The notes below the pieces were generated by a model. The model saw only the letters and a program-made list of their open reading frames with translations. It had not been told where the DNA came from and searched no databases. From NCBI GenBank assembly GCA_958349055.1, contig CATWBO010000009.1, positions 1 through 64,000 of the forward strand: a stretch of DNA of 64,000 bases, in the 5' to 3' direction. Shown here in pieces: positions 46,619 to 55,519 of this stretch (positions are counted from its first letter, which is position 1; every line of letters starts with the position of its first letter). Source of the stretch: an uncultured bacterium. GTDB lineage: Bacteria > Actinomycetota > Coriobacteriia > Coriobacteriales > Coriobacteriaceae. The position numbers and the translations under genes were made by a program.

Positions 46619-48514
46619 ATGGATGCTCGCATCAAGCAGCTTGTAAATATGATCGAGGACGCTCAACCTGTCGCTGTCGCGGTGCTTGCCAAGCGTCTCG
46701 AGGTAAGCGAGCGCGCCGTGAGAAACTATATCCATCGCGCAAACGACAAGCTTGCGGGGGTTGCACGCATCGTTGGCAGCAAAGGGCAATATCGTATCGA
46801 TGTTGCACATGCAGATGAGCTTGCTCGCTTGCTAGACGGTGCGGCTCTGGCCCATCCGGGCATTCCTGATACGCGCGACGGCCGTGTGTCCTTCCTTCTT
46901 AACGACCTTCTCATGCGGTCCCAGTGGGTGACGATTGAGGAGTATGCGGATTTACTCTACGTTTCGGCGCGAACTCTGTCCAATGACATGCGTCTGGTAG
47001 AGCAGAAACTCGCCCAATTTGACTTGACGCTCGAAAAGCGCCCTCGCTACGGAATCCGCGTTGCGGGTGGGGAGTCGCAACGGCGTCTGTGTCTGGCCTC
47101 GCTGGTGAGGCCCGTGTTGCCCGACACCGACGATGCAGAGCTCGCCGAGCGCCTGCGGGTCATCGCCGCATGTGTGGACGATGCCCTGACTGCCTCGCCC
47201 GTCACGGTGAGCTCGCTGGCATCCCGCAATCTCATCATGCATCTTTACATCGCTCTTGGCCGCATCGAGCAGGGCTGCTATGTCCCGGCTGCAGAATCGG
47301 ACGTTTTAAAGCTGGAGGGAACGCGCGAATACGCTGCGGCTTTCCAGATTGCCGCAAACATCAAGGATGCCCTGGGCGTGAGCATGCCCCGAGAAGAGGT
47401 TGCCTTTATCGCAATCCATTTGCTCGGCAGGGGCACGGGCGTGCCCGAGAAGGGCTCGGCCGTTATCTCGGACGAGATGTGGGAGATCGCTTCCGAGATG
47501 GTATGTGCGGCCAACGATGAGTTTAGGTTTGACTTTAGCAGCGATCTTGAACTTCGCATGAACCTTGCTCGGCATATTGGCCCTCTGGGCTATCGCCTTG
47601 AATATCACATGCATATGGATAACCCCATGCTGCCCGATATCAAGACGAGATTTCCGTTGGCCTATTCGATGGCGGCCGGCACCTCGCAGGTACTCGAGCG
47701 TCATTTTGGCAGCCAGCCCTCTGATGAGGAGCTCGGCTACATCGCCATGGCATTTGCTCTGGCCCTCGAGCAGCAAGCCGACCAGCCGCGTCGCAAACGC
47801 ATCCTGATCGTGTGCGCCTCGGGAGCGGGAAGCGCCCGTATGCTCGAGCACCAGTACCGCAAGCAGTTTGGCATGTATATCGAGTCGATCGAGACATGCG
47901 ATGTCGCCCGCGTGGGAACGCTCGATTTTTCGCACATCGACTACGTGTTCACAACGGTGCCGCTCAACGTCAAGTTGCCCGTGCCCGTCCGCGAGGCCGA
48001 TTTCTTCTTGGAGACGAGCGATGTCAACGCTATCCGCAAGGTGTTGAGCGATGACGCCGCGCAATCGAACTCCCTGAGCTCTTTCTTTAGCCGTGCCCTG
48101 TTCTTCAACCGCGTTGAGGCGTCGTCGAAGCAGGCCGTTCTCCGATATCTCTCCGAGCGCGCCGTCGAGAGCGGCCGTGTCCATCCCCAGTTTGCCCAAG
48201 AGGTCGCCGAGCGCGAGAGCGCGAGTGCTACCTCGTTTGGCAACGGGGTGGCTATGCCCCATGGGATGCATCCTTTGAGCGCCGAGGCCTTTGTTACCGT
48301 GGGCCTGCTCGAACATCCCATTCTTTGGGACGAATACGGCCATGAGGTCGATATCGTCTTTATGGTGTCGTTTGCCCGGTCGGGCGGCGATGAGGCGCGG
48401 ATCTTGAGCTCGCTGCTCGCTGAGATCTTTATGGACCGCCAGGGGGTCGAGCGCTTACGCGAGCGCCGGTCTTGGCATGAGCTGATGGCGCTTGTGCAAG
48501 CGCATACGGCTTAA
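46619..48514 (+). CDS. PRD-containing PTS regulator, LicR/MtlR type
   Basis: 631 residues. N-terminal winged helix (HTH_11: AKRLEVSERAVRNYIHRAND) and a second Mga-type HTH, two PRD domains (about 170-400) with His residues phosphorylated by HPr/EII, an EIIB-like domain with the nucleotide-like ILIVCASGAGSA at about 400, and an EIIA-like C-terminus with AMPHG. It is a DNA-binding activator, not an RNA antiterminator, as no CAT-RBD domain is present. It probably activates the PTS genes directly downstream when its sugar is imported. Start after AAAGGAGGAGGAC. Confidence 0.92.
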   Translation: MDARIKQLVNMIEDAQPVAVAVLAKRLEVSERAVRNYIHRANDKLAGVARIVGSKGQYRIDVAHADELARLLDGAALAHPGIPDTRDGRVSFLLNDLLMRSQWVTIEEYADLLYVSARTLSNDMRLVEQKLAQFDLTLEKRPRYGIRVAGGESQRRLCLASLVRPVLPDTDDAELAERLRVIAACVDDALTASPVTVSSLASRNLIMHLYIALGRIEQGCYVPAAESDVLKLEGTREYAAAFQIAANIKDALGVSMPREEVAFIAIHLLGRGTGVPEKGSAVISDEMWEIASEMVCAANDEFRFDFSSDLELRMNLARHIGPLGYRLEYHMHMDNPMLPDIKTRFPLAYSMAAGTSQVLERHFGSQPSDEELGYIAMAFALALEQQADQPRRKRILIVCASGAGSARMLEHQYRKQFGMYIESIETCDVARVGTLDFSHIDYVFTTVPLNVKLPVPVREADFFLETSDVNAIRKVLSDDAAQSNSLSSFFSRALFFNRVEASSKQAVLRYLSERAVESGRVHPQFAQEVAERESASATSFGNGVAMPHGMHPLSAEAFVTVGLLEHPILWDEYGHEVDIVFMVSFARSGGDEARILSSLLAEIFMDRQGVERLRERRSWHELMALVQAHTA

Positions 48515-48629
48515 GGCTTCTTTTGTCGACAACCCTGCCTGCCTGCAATAAACCTCGAGGATTGCGGGCGGGAGATAGGCGTTTCGAATATTCAAGTACA
48601 AACCAAACATCACGGGAGAGGAGACCGTT

Positions 48630-48956
48630 ATGGACGATCAGGGAACCGAGATGGTTTCGTTTCAGCTGGTCGCTGCAGCGGGAGAGGCGCGCAGCCTTGC
48701 CTTCGAAGCCCTTGAAAAGGCAAAGGCGGAGGATTTTGACGCTGCCGCCAAACTCATGAAGCAGTCAAAGGATGCGGGAATCAAGGCTCACCACATCCAA
48801 ACGCAGCTGCTTTCGACCGAGGCGGCGGGCGAGCATCTGTCGGTGGATGTGTTGCTGGTCCATGCTCAGGACCACCTCATGTGCTCCATGCTTGCCCAGG
48901 AGCTCGTGCAGGAGCTGATCTGCCTGTATGAGCGCACTGCAGCCAAGAACGCCTAA
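48630..48956 (+). CDS. PTS lactose/cellobiose-family EIIA component
   Basis: 108 residues, all-helical EIIA-Lac type that passes phosphate from HPr to IIB. The phospho-His is His78 in LLVHAQDHLM, and the KEAKA-like helix FEALEKAKAEDFDAA is present. Start after GGGAGAGGAGACC. First structural gene after the regulator. Confidence 0.94.
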   Translation: MDDQGTEMVSFQLVAAAGEARSLAFEALEKAKAEDFDAAAKLMKQSKDAGIKAHHIQTQLLSTEAAGEHLSVDVLLVHAQDHLMCSMLAQELVQELICLYERTAAKNA

Positions 48957-49002
48957 CGGCGTGCGGCGACTATCCAACCAATCAATGCGAAGGGAATCCC
49001 TT

Positions 49003-49296
49003 ATGAAGATCCTTCTTGTTTGCGCAGCTGGCCTGTCTACAAGCATTCTGATGAAGAAACTCGAGAAATACGCGGAGCAAAACGGCATCGAGCTCGATAT
49101 CGATGCGGTGGGTATCGGCGAGTATCAGGAGACCTGCGCCGATTATGACGTGCTGCTCTTGGGGCCGCAGGTGTCCTACCAGCTCAACACCGTCAAGCAG
49201 GGGAGCGGTAAGCCGACCGCGGTCATCCCCGCACAGGACTACGGCATGGGCAACGCCGCCAACGTGCTGGCACTCGCCCAGTCGCTGTTGGGTTAG
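49003..49296 (+). CDS. PTS lactose/cellobiose-family EIIB component
   Basis: 97 residues. The phospho-Cys is residue 7 in LLVCAAGLSTS, with the following Gly-rich loop and LLLGPQVSYQ typical of EIIB-Cel. The ATG was chosen after GAAGGGAATCCC; the earlier frame start overlaps the IIA gene end. Confidence 0.94.
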   Translation: MKILLVCAAGLSTSILMKKLEKYAEQNGIELDIDAVGIGEYQETCADYDVLLLGPQVSYQLNTVKQGSGKPTAVIPAQDYGMGNAANVLALAQSLLG

Positions 49297-49305
49297 GAGG
49301 CGACC

Positions 49306-50655
49306 ATGGAAAAGTTCATGACCCTGCTTCAGGAAAAACTGACCCCTATCGCCAATTTCTGCGGTACCGAGCGCCACTTTGCCTCCATGCAAAAGGGCTT
49401 TATGAGCGCGATCAGCTTCATCTTGGTATCTGCCGTCTTTATGATCCTCGCCAACCCGCCGGTCACGGCCGACCTGGTGGCGCAGGGCGGGTTCTGGTCC
49501 GTCTTTGGCCCTTGGCTCGATTTTGCCACGGCCAATAAGCTCACGCTGCTCATCCCCTTCAACATGACGATGGGCATACTGTCGGTGATCGTGACGTTCG
49601 CAATCGCCTATAACCTGGCGGGCACCTACAAGATGCCCAAGCTTAACGCCGGCATGACCTCGCTGGTGATGTTCCTGATCGCCGCGGCGCCGTCGTCCTA
49701 CTACCAGCTTGCTGACGAGTCCGTGCTCCAGGCGGTCCCCTGCACCTATCTGGGTGCGCAGGGCCTGTTTACCGCCATCATCGTTGCCTTGGTCTCCGTC
49801 GAGGTCACGCGCTTCTGCCAGACCAAGGGCATCACCATCAAGATGCCCGATGGCGTGCCGCCGTTTTTGTCCGATACCTTTGGCGCCATCGTACCTATGC
49901 TCGCCAACATCCTCATCTTCTTTGGCGGCAACCTGCTGATCCAGATGATCGATCCCGCGCTGTCCATCCCCTCGGTTATCGAGAAGCTGCTCGCTGCCCC
50001 GCTTTCCGTCGCAGTTGACTCTGTACCCGGCGCACTGCTTATCTGCTTCATGACGCTGCTGTTTTGGTGCTTTGGCGTCCACGGCAACATGATCGTGATG
50101 CCCATCACCGCCCCGGTCACGCTTGCCGCCTTTGCCGCCAACGCCTCGCTCTATGCTGCCGGGCAGCCGCTTGAGTTCCACCCGGCGCTCATGTCGATGG
50201 CCATCAACCTCATCGGCGGCACGGGTAATACGTTCTCTTTTGTGGCGCTCTGCGCGTTTAAGGCAAAGTCGCAGCAGCTCAAGGCATTTGGCAAGGCATC
50301 GATCGTGCCGAGCTTCTTCCGTATCTCCGAGCCCGCGATCTTCGGCGCACCCATCATCTTCAACCCGATTCTCATGATTCCGTTTGTGCTGGGCGGCATG
50401 ATCTCGGCCCTGCTGTATTGGGGTGCGGTCTCACTGGGTCTTGTCTCTAACTTCTACATCTTGGTGAGCGGCACGTTCCCCATCTTCGTTCAGGGCTTTA
50501 TCCAGTGCCTCGACCCGCGCATCTGGGTGTTTACGATCGTTTTGATCGTGGTCATGGCTGTGGTCTGGTACCCGTTCTTTAAGGTGTACGACAACCAGCT
50601 CCTGGCACAGGAGCAGGAGAACGCCGCGGCAGCTTCTGCCGAGGATGCTGAGTAA
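49306..50655 (+). CDS. PTS lactose/cellobiose-family EIIC permease
   Basis: 449 residues, about ten transmembrane helices, with conserved INLIGGTGNTFSF and SEPAIFGAPIIFNP motifs of the EIIC-Cel/Lac family. It binds and moves a beta-disaccharide which IIB phosphorylates. Start after TTAGGAGGCGACC, 9 nt past the IIB stop. Confidence 0.95.
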   Translation: MEKFMTLLQEKLTPIANFCGTERHFASMQKGFMSAISFILVSAVFMILANPPVTADLVAQGGFWSVFGPWLDFATANKLTLLIPFNMTMGILSVIVTFAIAYNLAGTYKMPKLNAGMTSLVMFLIAAAPSSYYQLADESVLQAVPCTYLGAQGLFTAIIVALVSVEVTRFCQTKGITIKMPDGVPPFLSDTFGAIVPMLANILIFFGGNLLIQMIDPALSIPSVIEKLLAAPLSVAVDSVPGALLICFMTLLFWCFGVHGNMIVMPITAPVTLAAFAANASLYAAGQPLEFHPALMSMAINLIGGTGNTFSFVALCAFKAKSQQLKAFGKASIVPSFFRISEPAIFGAPIIFNPILMIPFVLGGMISALLYWGAVSLGLVSNFYILVSGTFPIFVQGFIQCLDPRIWVFTIVLIVVMAVVWYPFFKVYDNQLLAQEQENAAAASAEDAE

Positions 50656-50656
50656 C

Positions 50657-52111
50657 ATGGGTTACTTTGACAGAGCGTCTGCTGCCGGTATGCCCGAGGG
50701 CTTTTTGTGGGGCGGTGCCCTCGCCGCCAACCAGGCCGAAGGGGGCTGGAACGAGGGCGGCCGAGGTATGTCGCACTCCGACCTGATTCCACAGGGTCCC
50801 GACCGCTGGGATGTGATGTTTGGCAGACAAAAGCCCGTGGACGATCCGGACGGATTGTATCCGTGCCGTTGGGGCAACGACTTCTTCCATCATTGGCGCG
50901 AGGACGTCGAGCTCTTTGCCGAGATGGGCTTTAAGTGCCTGCGTCTTTCAATTTGTTGGAGCCGTATTTTTCCCACAGGGATGGAGGCCGAGCCCAACGG
51001 TGAGGGCTTGGAGTTTTACCGTCAGGTATTCGAGGCGCTGCGCGAGCATGGAATCGAGCCGCTCGTAACGCTGACGCACTACGACTATCCGTTGGCTCTG
51101 GTCGAGCGCTATGGTGGCTGGCAAAGCCGAGAGATGATCGAGCGGTATGCGCACTACGTCGAGACCGTCGGACGTGCGTACCAGGGCCTCGTGCGTTATT
51201 GGCTCACCTTCAACGAGATCAACAGCGTGGCGCTGTCCTATCTCAACGCGGGCGTCACGCTCGAGGATGAGCGTGACCGTGCAGCCGTGACCGCGGCGTT
51301 CTCGCACCATATGTTTGTGGCGAGCGCTCGCGCTGTCGAGATCCTGCACAAGATCGATCCCGCAAACAAGGTGGGTTGCATGATCGCTGCCGGTGCGACC
51401 TATCCGTACCGTTGTGCGCCCGAGGACGTATGGCTTGCGTATGAGGAGGACCGCGGCCGCTACTTCTACACTGACGTGATGGCTGCGGGCGCCTATCCTA
51501 CTTGGAAGCTGCGTGCGCTCGAGAAAGAGGGTGTTCACGTGCCCTTTGAGCCGGGCGATACGGAGTATCTGGCCGAGCATACGGTCGACTTCATCTCGTT
51601 CTCGTACTATTGCTCGCGCTTGGTGTGCGCCGATGACCAGGTGATCGCCGAGAAGGCGGAGGGCAACGTGTTTCCGACGCTGCGCAATCCGTACCTCAAG
51701 GATAAAGAGACTGCCTGGAAATGGCAGATCGATGCGCTGGGTTTGCGCGTGACGCTTGCCGGCTACCACGATCGTTACCATCTTCCGCTCTTTATCGCTG
51801 AGAACGGTGTGGGCGGACTCGATGCGCTGGAAGAAGGCAAAGTCCACGATGCGTATCATATTGATTACCTGCGCAGGCATATTCTTGCGCTACGCGATGC
51901 AATTGTCGAGGACGGTGTTGACCTGATGGGATACACGCCGTGGGGCTGTATCGATTTGGTGTCGGCCTCGACGGGGCAGATGAAGAAGCGCTATGGCTTT
52001 GTTTATGTCGATGCCGATGATACGGGCAAAGGCACGTTCGATCGCTACCGAAAGGACAGCTTCTACTGGTACCAAAAGGTCATTGCATCAAATGGCGAGG
52101 ACTTGAGTTAA
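50657..52111 (+). CDS. GH1 6-phospho-beta-glucosidase
   Basis: Cuts phosphorylated beta-glucosides (cellobiose, arbutin or salicin type) delivered by the PTS. 484 residues, GH1 barrel. The acid/base is Glu187 in TFNEINS and the nucleophile Glu382 in IAENGVGG; YTPWGCIDLVSASTGQ and the C-terminal KKRYGFVYVD are conserved. Whether it is a phospho-beta-glucosidase or phospho-beta-galactosidase cannot be settled; the former is favoured by similarity to BglA types. ATG chosen just after the IIC stop. Confidence 0.92.
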   Translation: MGYFDRASAAGMPEGFLWGGALAANQAEGGWNEGGRGMSHSDLIPQGPDRWDVMFGRQKPVDDPDGLYPCRWGNDFFHHWREDVELFAEMGFKCLRLSICWSRIFPTGMEAEPNGEGLEFYRQVFEALREHGIEPLVTLTHYDYPLALVERYGGWQSREMIERYAHYVETVGRAYQGLVRYWLTFNEINSVALSYLNAGVTLEDERDRAAVTAAFSHHMFVASARAVEILHKIDPANKVGCMIAAGATYPYRCAPEDVWLAYEEDRGRYFYTDVMAAGAYPTWKLRALEKEGVHVPFEPGDTEYLAEHTVDFISFSYYCSRLVCADDQVIAEKAEGNVFPTLRNPYLKDKETAWKWQIDALGLRVTLAGYHDRYHLPLFIAENGVGGLDALEEGKVHDAYHIDYLRRHILALRDAIVEDGVDLMGYTPWGCIDLVSASTGQMKKRYGFVYVDADDTGKGTFDRYRKDSFYWYQKVIASNGEDLS

Positions 52112-52127
52112 CTCTTGCAGGTCTGTT

Positions 52128-52160
52128 GCCCCCGCGGCCGTTTCGGCCGCGGGGGCTTTT
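52128..52160 (+). terminator. Terminator of the PTS-GH1 operon
   Basis: GCCCCCGCGGCC pairs with GGCCGCGGGGGC around a short loop and is followed by TTTT. Confidence 0.92.
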
Positions 52161-52212
52161 GCTATTGAGGCGGCTGTTCATGAGGAGCATTGCAGACTTC
52201 GGAAACCCGGCA

Positions 52213-52556
52213 CTTGGGGACGTTCCTTTCCTGCCGGCAGCTTGGGACAGTCCTTAAAGGCCGCATCGATCAACTGCGGAAAGCACATCCCAGAATGAGC
52301 GTCCAACATGGGGCGCGGTTTCCCTTGAGGCCCTCAATCGGAAAATGCATCCCGGATTATTGTCGAAAAGCGGCCCTTAGTTTCCCAAACGGGCCGCTAT
52401 CGGAAAGCGCATCCCGCTATTGGGTCCCAAAGCAGGATGCGCTTTCCGTGCTGGCAGTTCCAAGCAGTTCGGGATAGCCCTTTTCGTTCGCTCTCGGCCG
52501 GCGTCCGTAAGACTGTCCTCAACAACCACTCATTTAAGCCTGTCCCCAATGAGTGC
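52213..52556. repeat. Structured repeat, copy B, with attached GGGACGTTCC segment
   Basis: From about 52241 it matches copy A: three direct and one inverted CGGAAARYGCATCCC-like motifs, and the right end CCACTCATTTAAGCCTGTCC. The left part 52214-52240 (GGGGACGTTCCTTTCCTGCC) matches the hairpin at 37616-37650. Inner ends CTTGGGACAGTCC and AGACTGTCCTCAA (52509-52522) are complementary, so it has one nested pair of ends. About 52555-52575 begins another GGGGACGTTCTTAAAC segment. No gene lies in 52112-52579. Confidence 0.75.
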
Positions 52557-52579
52557 CCATTGGGGACGTTCTTAAACGA

Positions 52580-53581
52580 CTAGTAGTAGGCCCACATGGC
52601 TTCGACTTCGTTGAGGACCTCTACGACGCCCCAGCGGCGGGCGCTGCGGCTGGCCGAGTTGGGGTCGTAGACGCCAATCTGGTTGGCATCGTCGATGCCG
52701 TGGAGCACGATATAGTGGCCTACGTTGGTAAACGTGCCGGGGCGCACTGCGGCGATGACGGGCGCACCCGAGCGAAGTGCTTGGGTAATCGATTCGCGAT
52801 CGTTATAGAGCTGTGTTCCGTTGAGCCCCAGCTGCCATGCACCGCTTGTCATAAACGACCACTCGGTGGCACCAGTGGGGGCGTAGTTGCCGGCTTCGGC
52901 CAGTGCGCATATATCGACCGGCGTCTTATCGGTATGGCCGGTCTTAAAGATATAGACCATGGTGAGGCAAGTGGGACCGCAAGCGTTTTCGCGAATAGTG
53001 CCACCGGCATAGGGCAGCTCCGACCATGCGGGGTCAATTTGGTAGATGTGGGGCATGGTGCCGGCCTGCCATTGCGAGCGCGGGGTCGAAAAGGCAAATG
53101 AGTAACCGGGCGCGACGGGAGCTTTAAGCAGCTTGTCCTCGGCAGTGGGCTCAAGACCGGCTGATCCGTGGGAGATACAGGATCCCAAAAACACAAAGAC
53201 GAGGCAGGCGGCGATGGAGCAAAACGCAAGGCGTAGGCGGCGGGCTGGAAGCGCGTGGCTTGTGGTATGCGACGCAGGGTGAGGGGCTGAATTGCCGCGA
53301 TCGCGTTGAGGTCGCGAAAAGGTGCGCTTAACGTAGTAGTCGGTCTTACGGCGATCGTAGCGGCGTGGCTGCGATGTGTCGGTCTGGCGTTGGCGTGTGC
53401 TCGTACTCATGCGGTCTGACTGCTGCACGGTACGGCTTTGTTGCCGCGAAGAAGCCCCGAGCTGCTCTTGGGGGCGCTGCAGGCTGTCGTTGTCGGAGGT
53501 GCTTCTGGGCGTTGGCGTGGTGCGGCCGGCAAGGCGCACGCTTTGTGGCCGTTGGTCGCCGTCATTGTATCCGTATGCCAT
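52580..53581 (-). CDS. Membrane-anchored C39-like peptidase
   Basis: 333 residues. A long polar, Arg/Gln/Ser-rich N-terminus (1-110), one transmembrane helix at about 115-135 (LRLAFCSIAACLVFVFLGSC), and an outer papain-like domain of the Peptidase_C39_2 type: Cys201 in ENACGPTCL, His in VGHYIVLHG and Asn in VYDPNS complete the triad. So it is a candidate outer-face protease of unknown substrate. Start ATG follows AAGGTGATTC; the GTG three codons earlier is less likely. Its upstream region is shared with the permease gene. Confidence 0.8.
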   Translation of the reverse strand: MAYGYNDGDQRPQSVRLAGRTTPTPRSTSDNDSLQRPQEQLGASSRQQSRTVQQSDRMSTSTRQRQTDTSQPRRYDRRKTDYYVKRTFSRPQRDRGNSAPHPASHTTSHALPARRLRLAFCSIAACLVFVFLGSCISHGSAGLEPTAEDKLLKAPVAPGYSFAFSTPRSQWQAGTMPHIYQIDPAWSELPYAGGTIRENACGPTCLTMVYIFKTGHTDKTPVDICALAEAGNYAPTGATEWSFMTSGAWQLGLNGTQLYNDRESITQALRSGAPVIAAVRPGTFTNVGHYIVLHGIDDANQIGVYDPNSASRSARRWGVVEVLNEVEAMWAYY

Positions 53582-53936
53582 TCGAATCACCTTGCCTCAT
53601 GTGTAACTTGTCTATCCTACATAAAAAGATGCACGACACATGGGCATGTGCGCCAAAAGCCTGACAAATGGTATGAACGTTGCCGCGCCGCGCGCCAAGC
53701 GTCACGGCAACAGGTCTTCAAAAGCAGACAAGATGAAAGCGTCCAAGACGAATGACGTCTTCCGCCGTTCGTCCCAAAAACGGCGCCGCTCGTTTTACAG
53801 TTCTGCCTTCGGTCGAGCCACAAGCGGCGTTGCTGTGCCAAGGCCGTATCTTAAAGCCACGAAATTAAAGCGCGCGGCAAAACAGGCTGCGCAAGGGGTG
53901 ACGCCAAGGGGCGTCAAAAAGGAAAGGAGGGGAACA
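53582..53936 (+). promoter_or_regulatory. Divergent region and long leader before the APC permease
   Basis: 355 bp. The permease frame stays open back to 53640, but the strong AAAGGAGG directly before 53937 fixes the real start, so this is a leader. It contains AAGACG/CGTCTT (53745-53761) and GACGCC/GGCGTC hairpins. A riboswitch is possible but I cannot match one. Confidence 0.4.
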
Positions 53937-55388
53937 ATGGCGGACAAGAACGCAGAGGTTGCAGTCGAGGATAACGGCGGCATGAAGAAAACGCTTTCGC
54001 TCTGGAACTTCTTCACCATCGGCTTTGGTGCCATCATCGGTACCGGTTGGGTTCTGCAGGTCGGCGACTGGATGGTCGTGGGCGGCGGTCCCGTTCCCGC
54101 TATGATCGCATTCCTCTTGGGTGCAATCTTCCTCGTGCCCGTCGGAGCTGTTTTCGGTGAGCTCACGGCTGCTATCCCCATCTCGGGTGGCATCGTCGAG
54201 TATGTCGATCGTAGCTTTGGCCGTACGCTGAGCTACATCACCGGATGGCTTTTGGCCCTGGGCAACGGCATCCTGTGCCCGTGGGAGGCCATCGCCATCT
54301 CGACCCTCGTGTCCGAGATGTTCGGCAGCCTGCCCGGTCTTGAGTGGCTGCGTGCCGTCAAGCTCTATACCATCCTGGGCGCTGACGTTTACCTGTTCCC
54401 GACGCTGATCGCGCTCGGCTTTGCAGTCTACGTCATCTTCCTCAACTTCCGCGGCGCCAGCTCGGCCGCCAAGCTCCAGGCCTTCCTGACCAAGGCCCTG
54501 CTCTGCGGCATGCTGCTCGCCATGGGCGTCTCGCTGTTCACTGGCTCGCCGGACAACGCCATGCCCGTGTTCTCCCAGGTCGCCGGCGCTGGTGGCGGCA
54601 AGGCCGCTACCGAGAGCACCAGCCTGTTCGCCGGCATCGTGTCGGTCCTGGTTCTGACCCCGTTCTTCTACGCCGGTTTCGACACCATTCCTCAGCAGGC
54701 TGAGGAAGCAGCCGAGGGTCTCAACTGGAACAAGTTCGGCAAGATCATCTCCCTGGCCCTGCTGGCCGCCGGCGGCTTCTACATGGTCTGCATCTACTCG
54801 TTCGGCACCATCCTCGACTGGCATGAGTTTGTTAAGAGCCCGGTTCCCGCGCTCGCCTGCCTCAAGGGCATCAACATGCTTCTGTACCTGGCCATGCTCG
54901 TCATCGCCACGCTTGGACCCATGGGCCCGATGAACTCCTTCTACGGCGCCACGAGCCGCATCATGCTCGCCATGGGCCGCAAGGGCCAGCTGCCCGAAAA
55001 ATTCGCCGAGGTCGACCCCAAGTCCGGCGCTCCCAAGCTTGCCTGCGTCGTCCTGGGCGTCATCACCGTCATCGGTCCGTTCCTGGGCAAGAACATGCTC
55101 ATCCCTCTGACCAACGTGTCGGCTCTCGCCTTCATCTTCTCCTGCGGCATGGTCGCCCTCGCCTGCCTGCGCATGCGCTTCACCGAGCCCGACCTGCCTC
55201 GTCCCTACGAAGTTCCCGGCGGCAAGTTCGGCATCGGCCTCGCTATCGCTGCCTGCGCCATCATCATCGGCCTGCTCGTGATTCCGTTCTCTCCCGCCTC
55301 CCTCAACATGGTGGAGTGGAGCATCGTGATCGGCTGGTTGACTATTGGCCTGGCCCTCATGGCTTTCACCAATTCCCGCAAAAAGTAA
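53937..55388 (+). CDS. APC-family amino acid permease
   Basis: 483 residues with about 12 transmembrane helices, APC superfamily. The conserved first helix has GFGAIIGTGW, helix 6-8 region FFYAGFDTIPQQAEE, then TSRIMLAMGR and LPRPYEVPGG. It takes up an amino acid or amine by secondary transport. The ATG follows AAAGGAGGGGAAC. The amidohydrolase gene follows 131 bp later, which suggests import then hydrolysis of the same compound. Confidence 0.92.
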   Translation: MADKNAEVAVEDNGGMKKTLSLWNFFTIGFGAIIGTGWVLQVGDWMVVGGGPVPAMIAFLLGAIFLVPVGAVFGELTAAIPISGGIVEYVDRSFGRTLSYITGWLLALGNGILCPWEAIAISTLVSEMFGSLPGLEWLRAVKLYTILGADVYLFPTLIALGFAVYVIFLNFRGASSAAKLQAFLTKALLCGMLLAMGVSLFTGSPDNAMPVFSQVAGAGGGKAATESTSLFAGIVSVLVLTPFFYAGFDTIPQQAEEAAEGLNWNKFGKIISLALLAAGGFYMVCIYSFGTILDWHEFVKSPVPALACLKGINMLLYLAMLVIATLGPMGPMNSFYGATSRIMLAMGRKGQLPEKFAEVDPKSGAPKLACVVLGVITVIGPFLGKNMLIPLTNVSALAFIFSCGMVALACLRMRFTEPDLPRPYEVPGGKFGIGLAIAACAIIIGLLVIPFSPASLNMVEWSIVIGWLTIGLALMAFTNSRKK

Positions 55389-55519
55389 CGCCGAGCCGGG
55401 GCGGATCGGGTGCGCGGGACCCTCTCTCCCGCGCACCGAACCCGGCACCACTTGGGTAGCTTTGTGAGGCCTTAACCCAACACGGCCTCGCCCACTATAT
55501 GGATCCATAAGGAGGAACC

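Noticed and set aside
53640..53936. 99-residue basic extension of the APC permease
   Set aside because: The strong AAAGGAGG before 53937 and the family's usual start argue for the internal ATG; the extension is low-complexity and basic.
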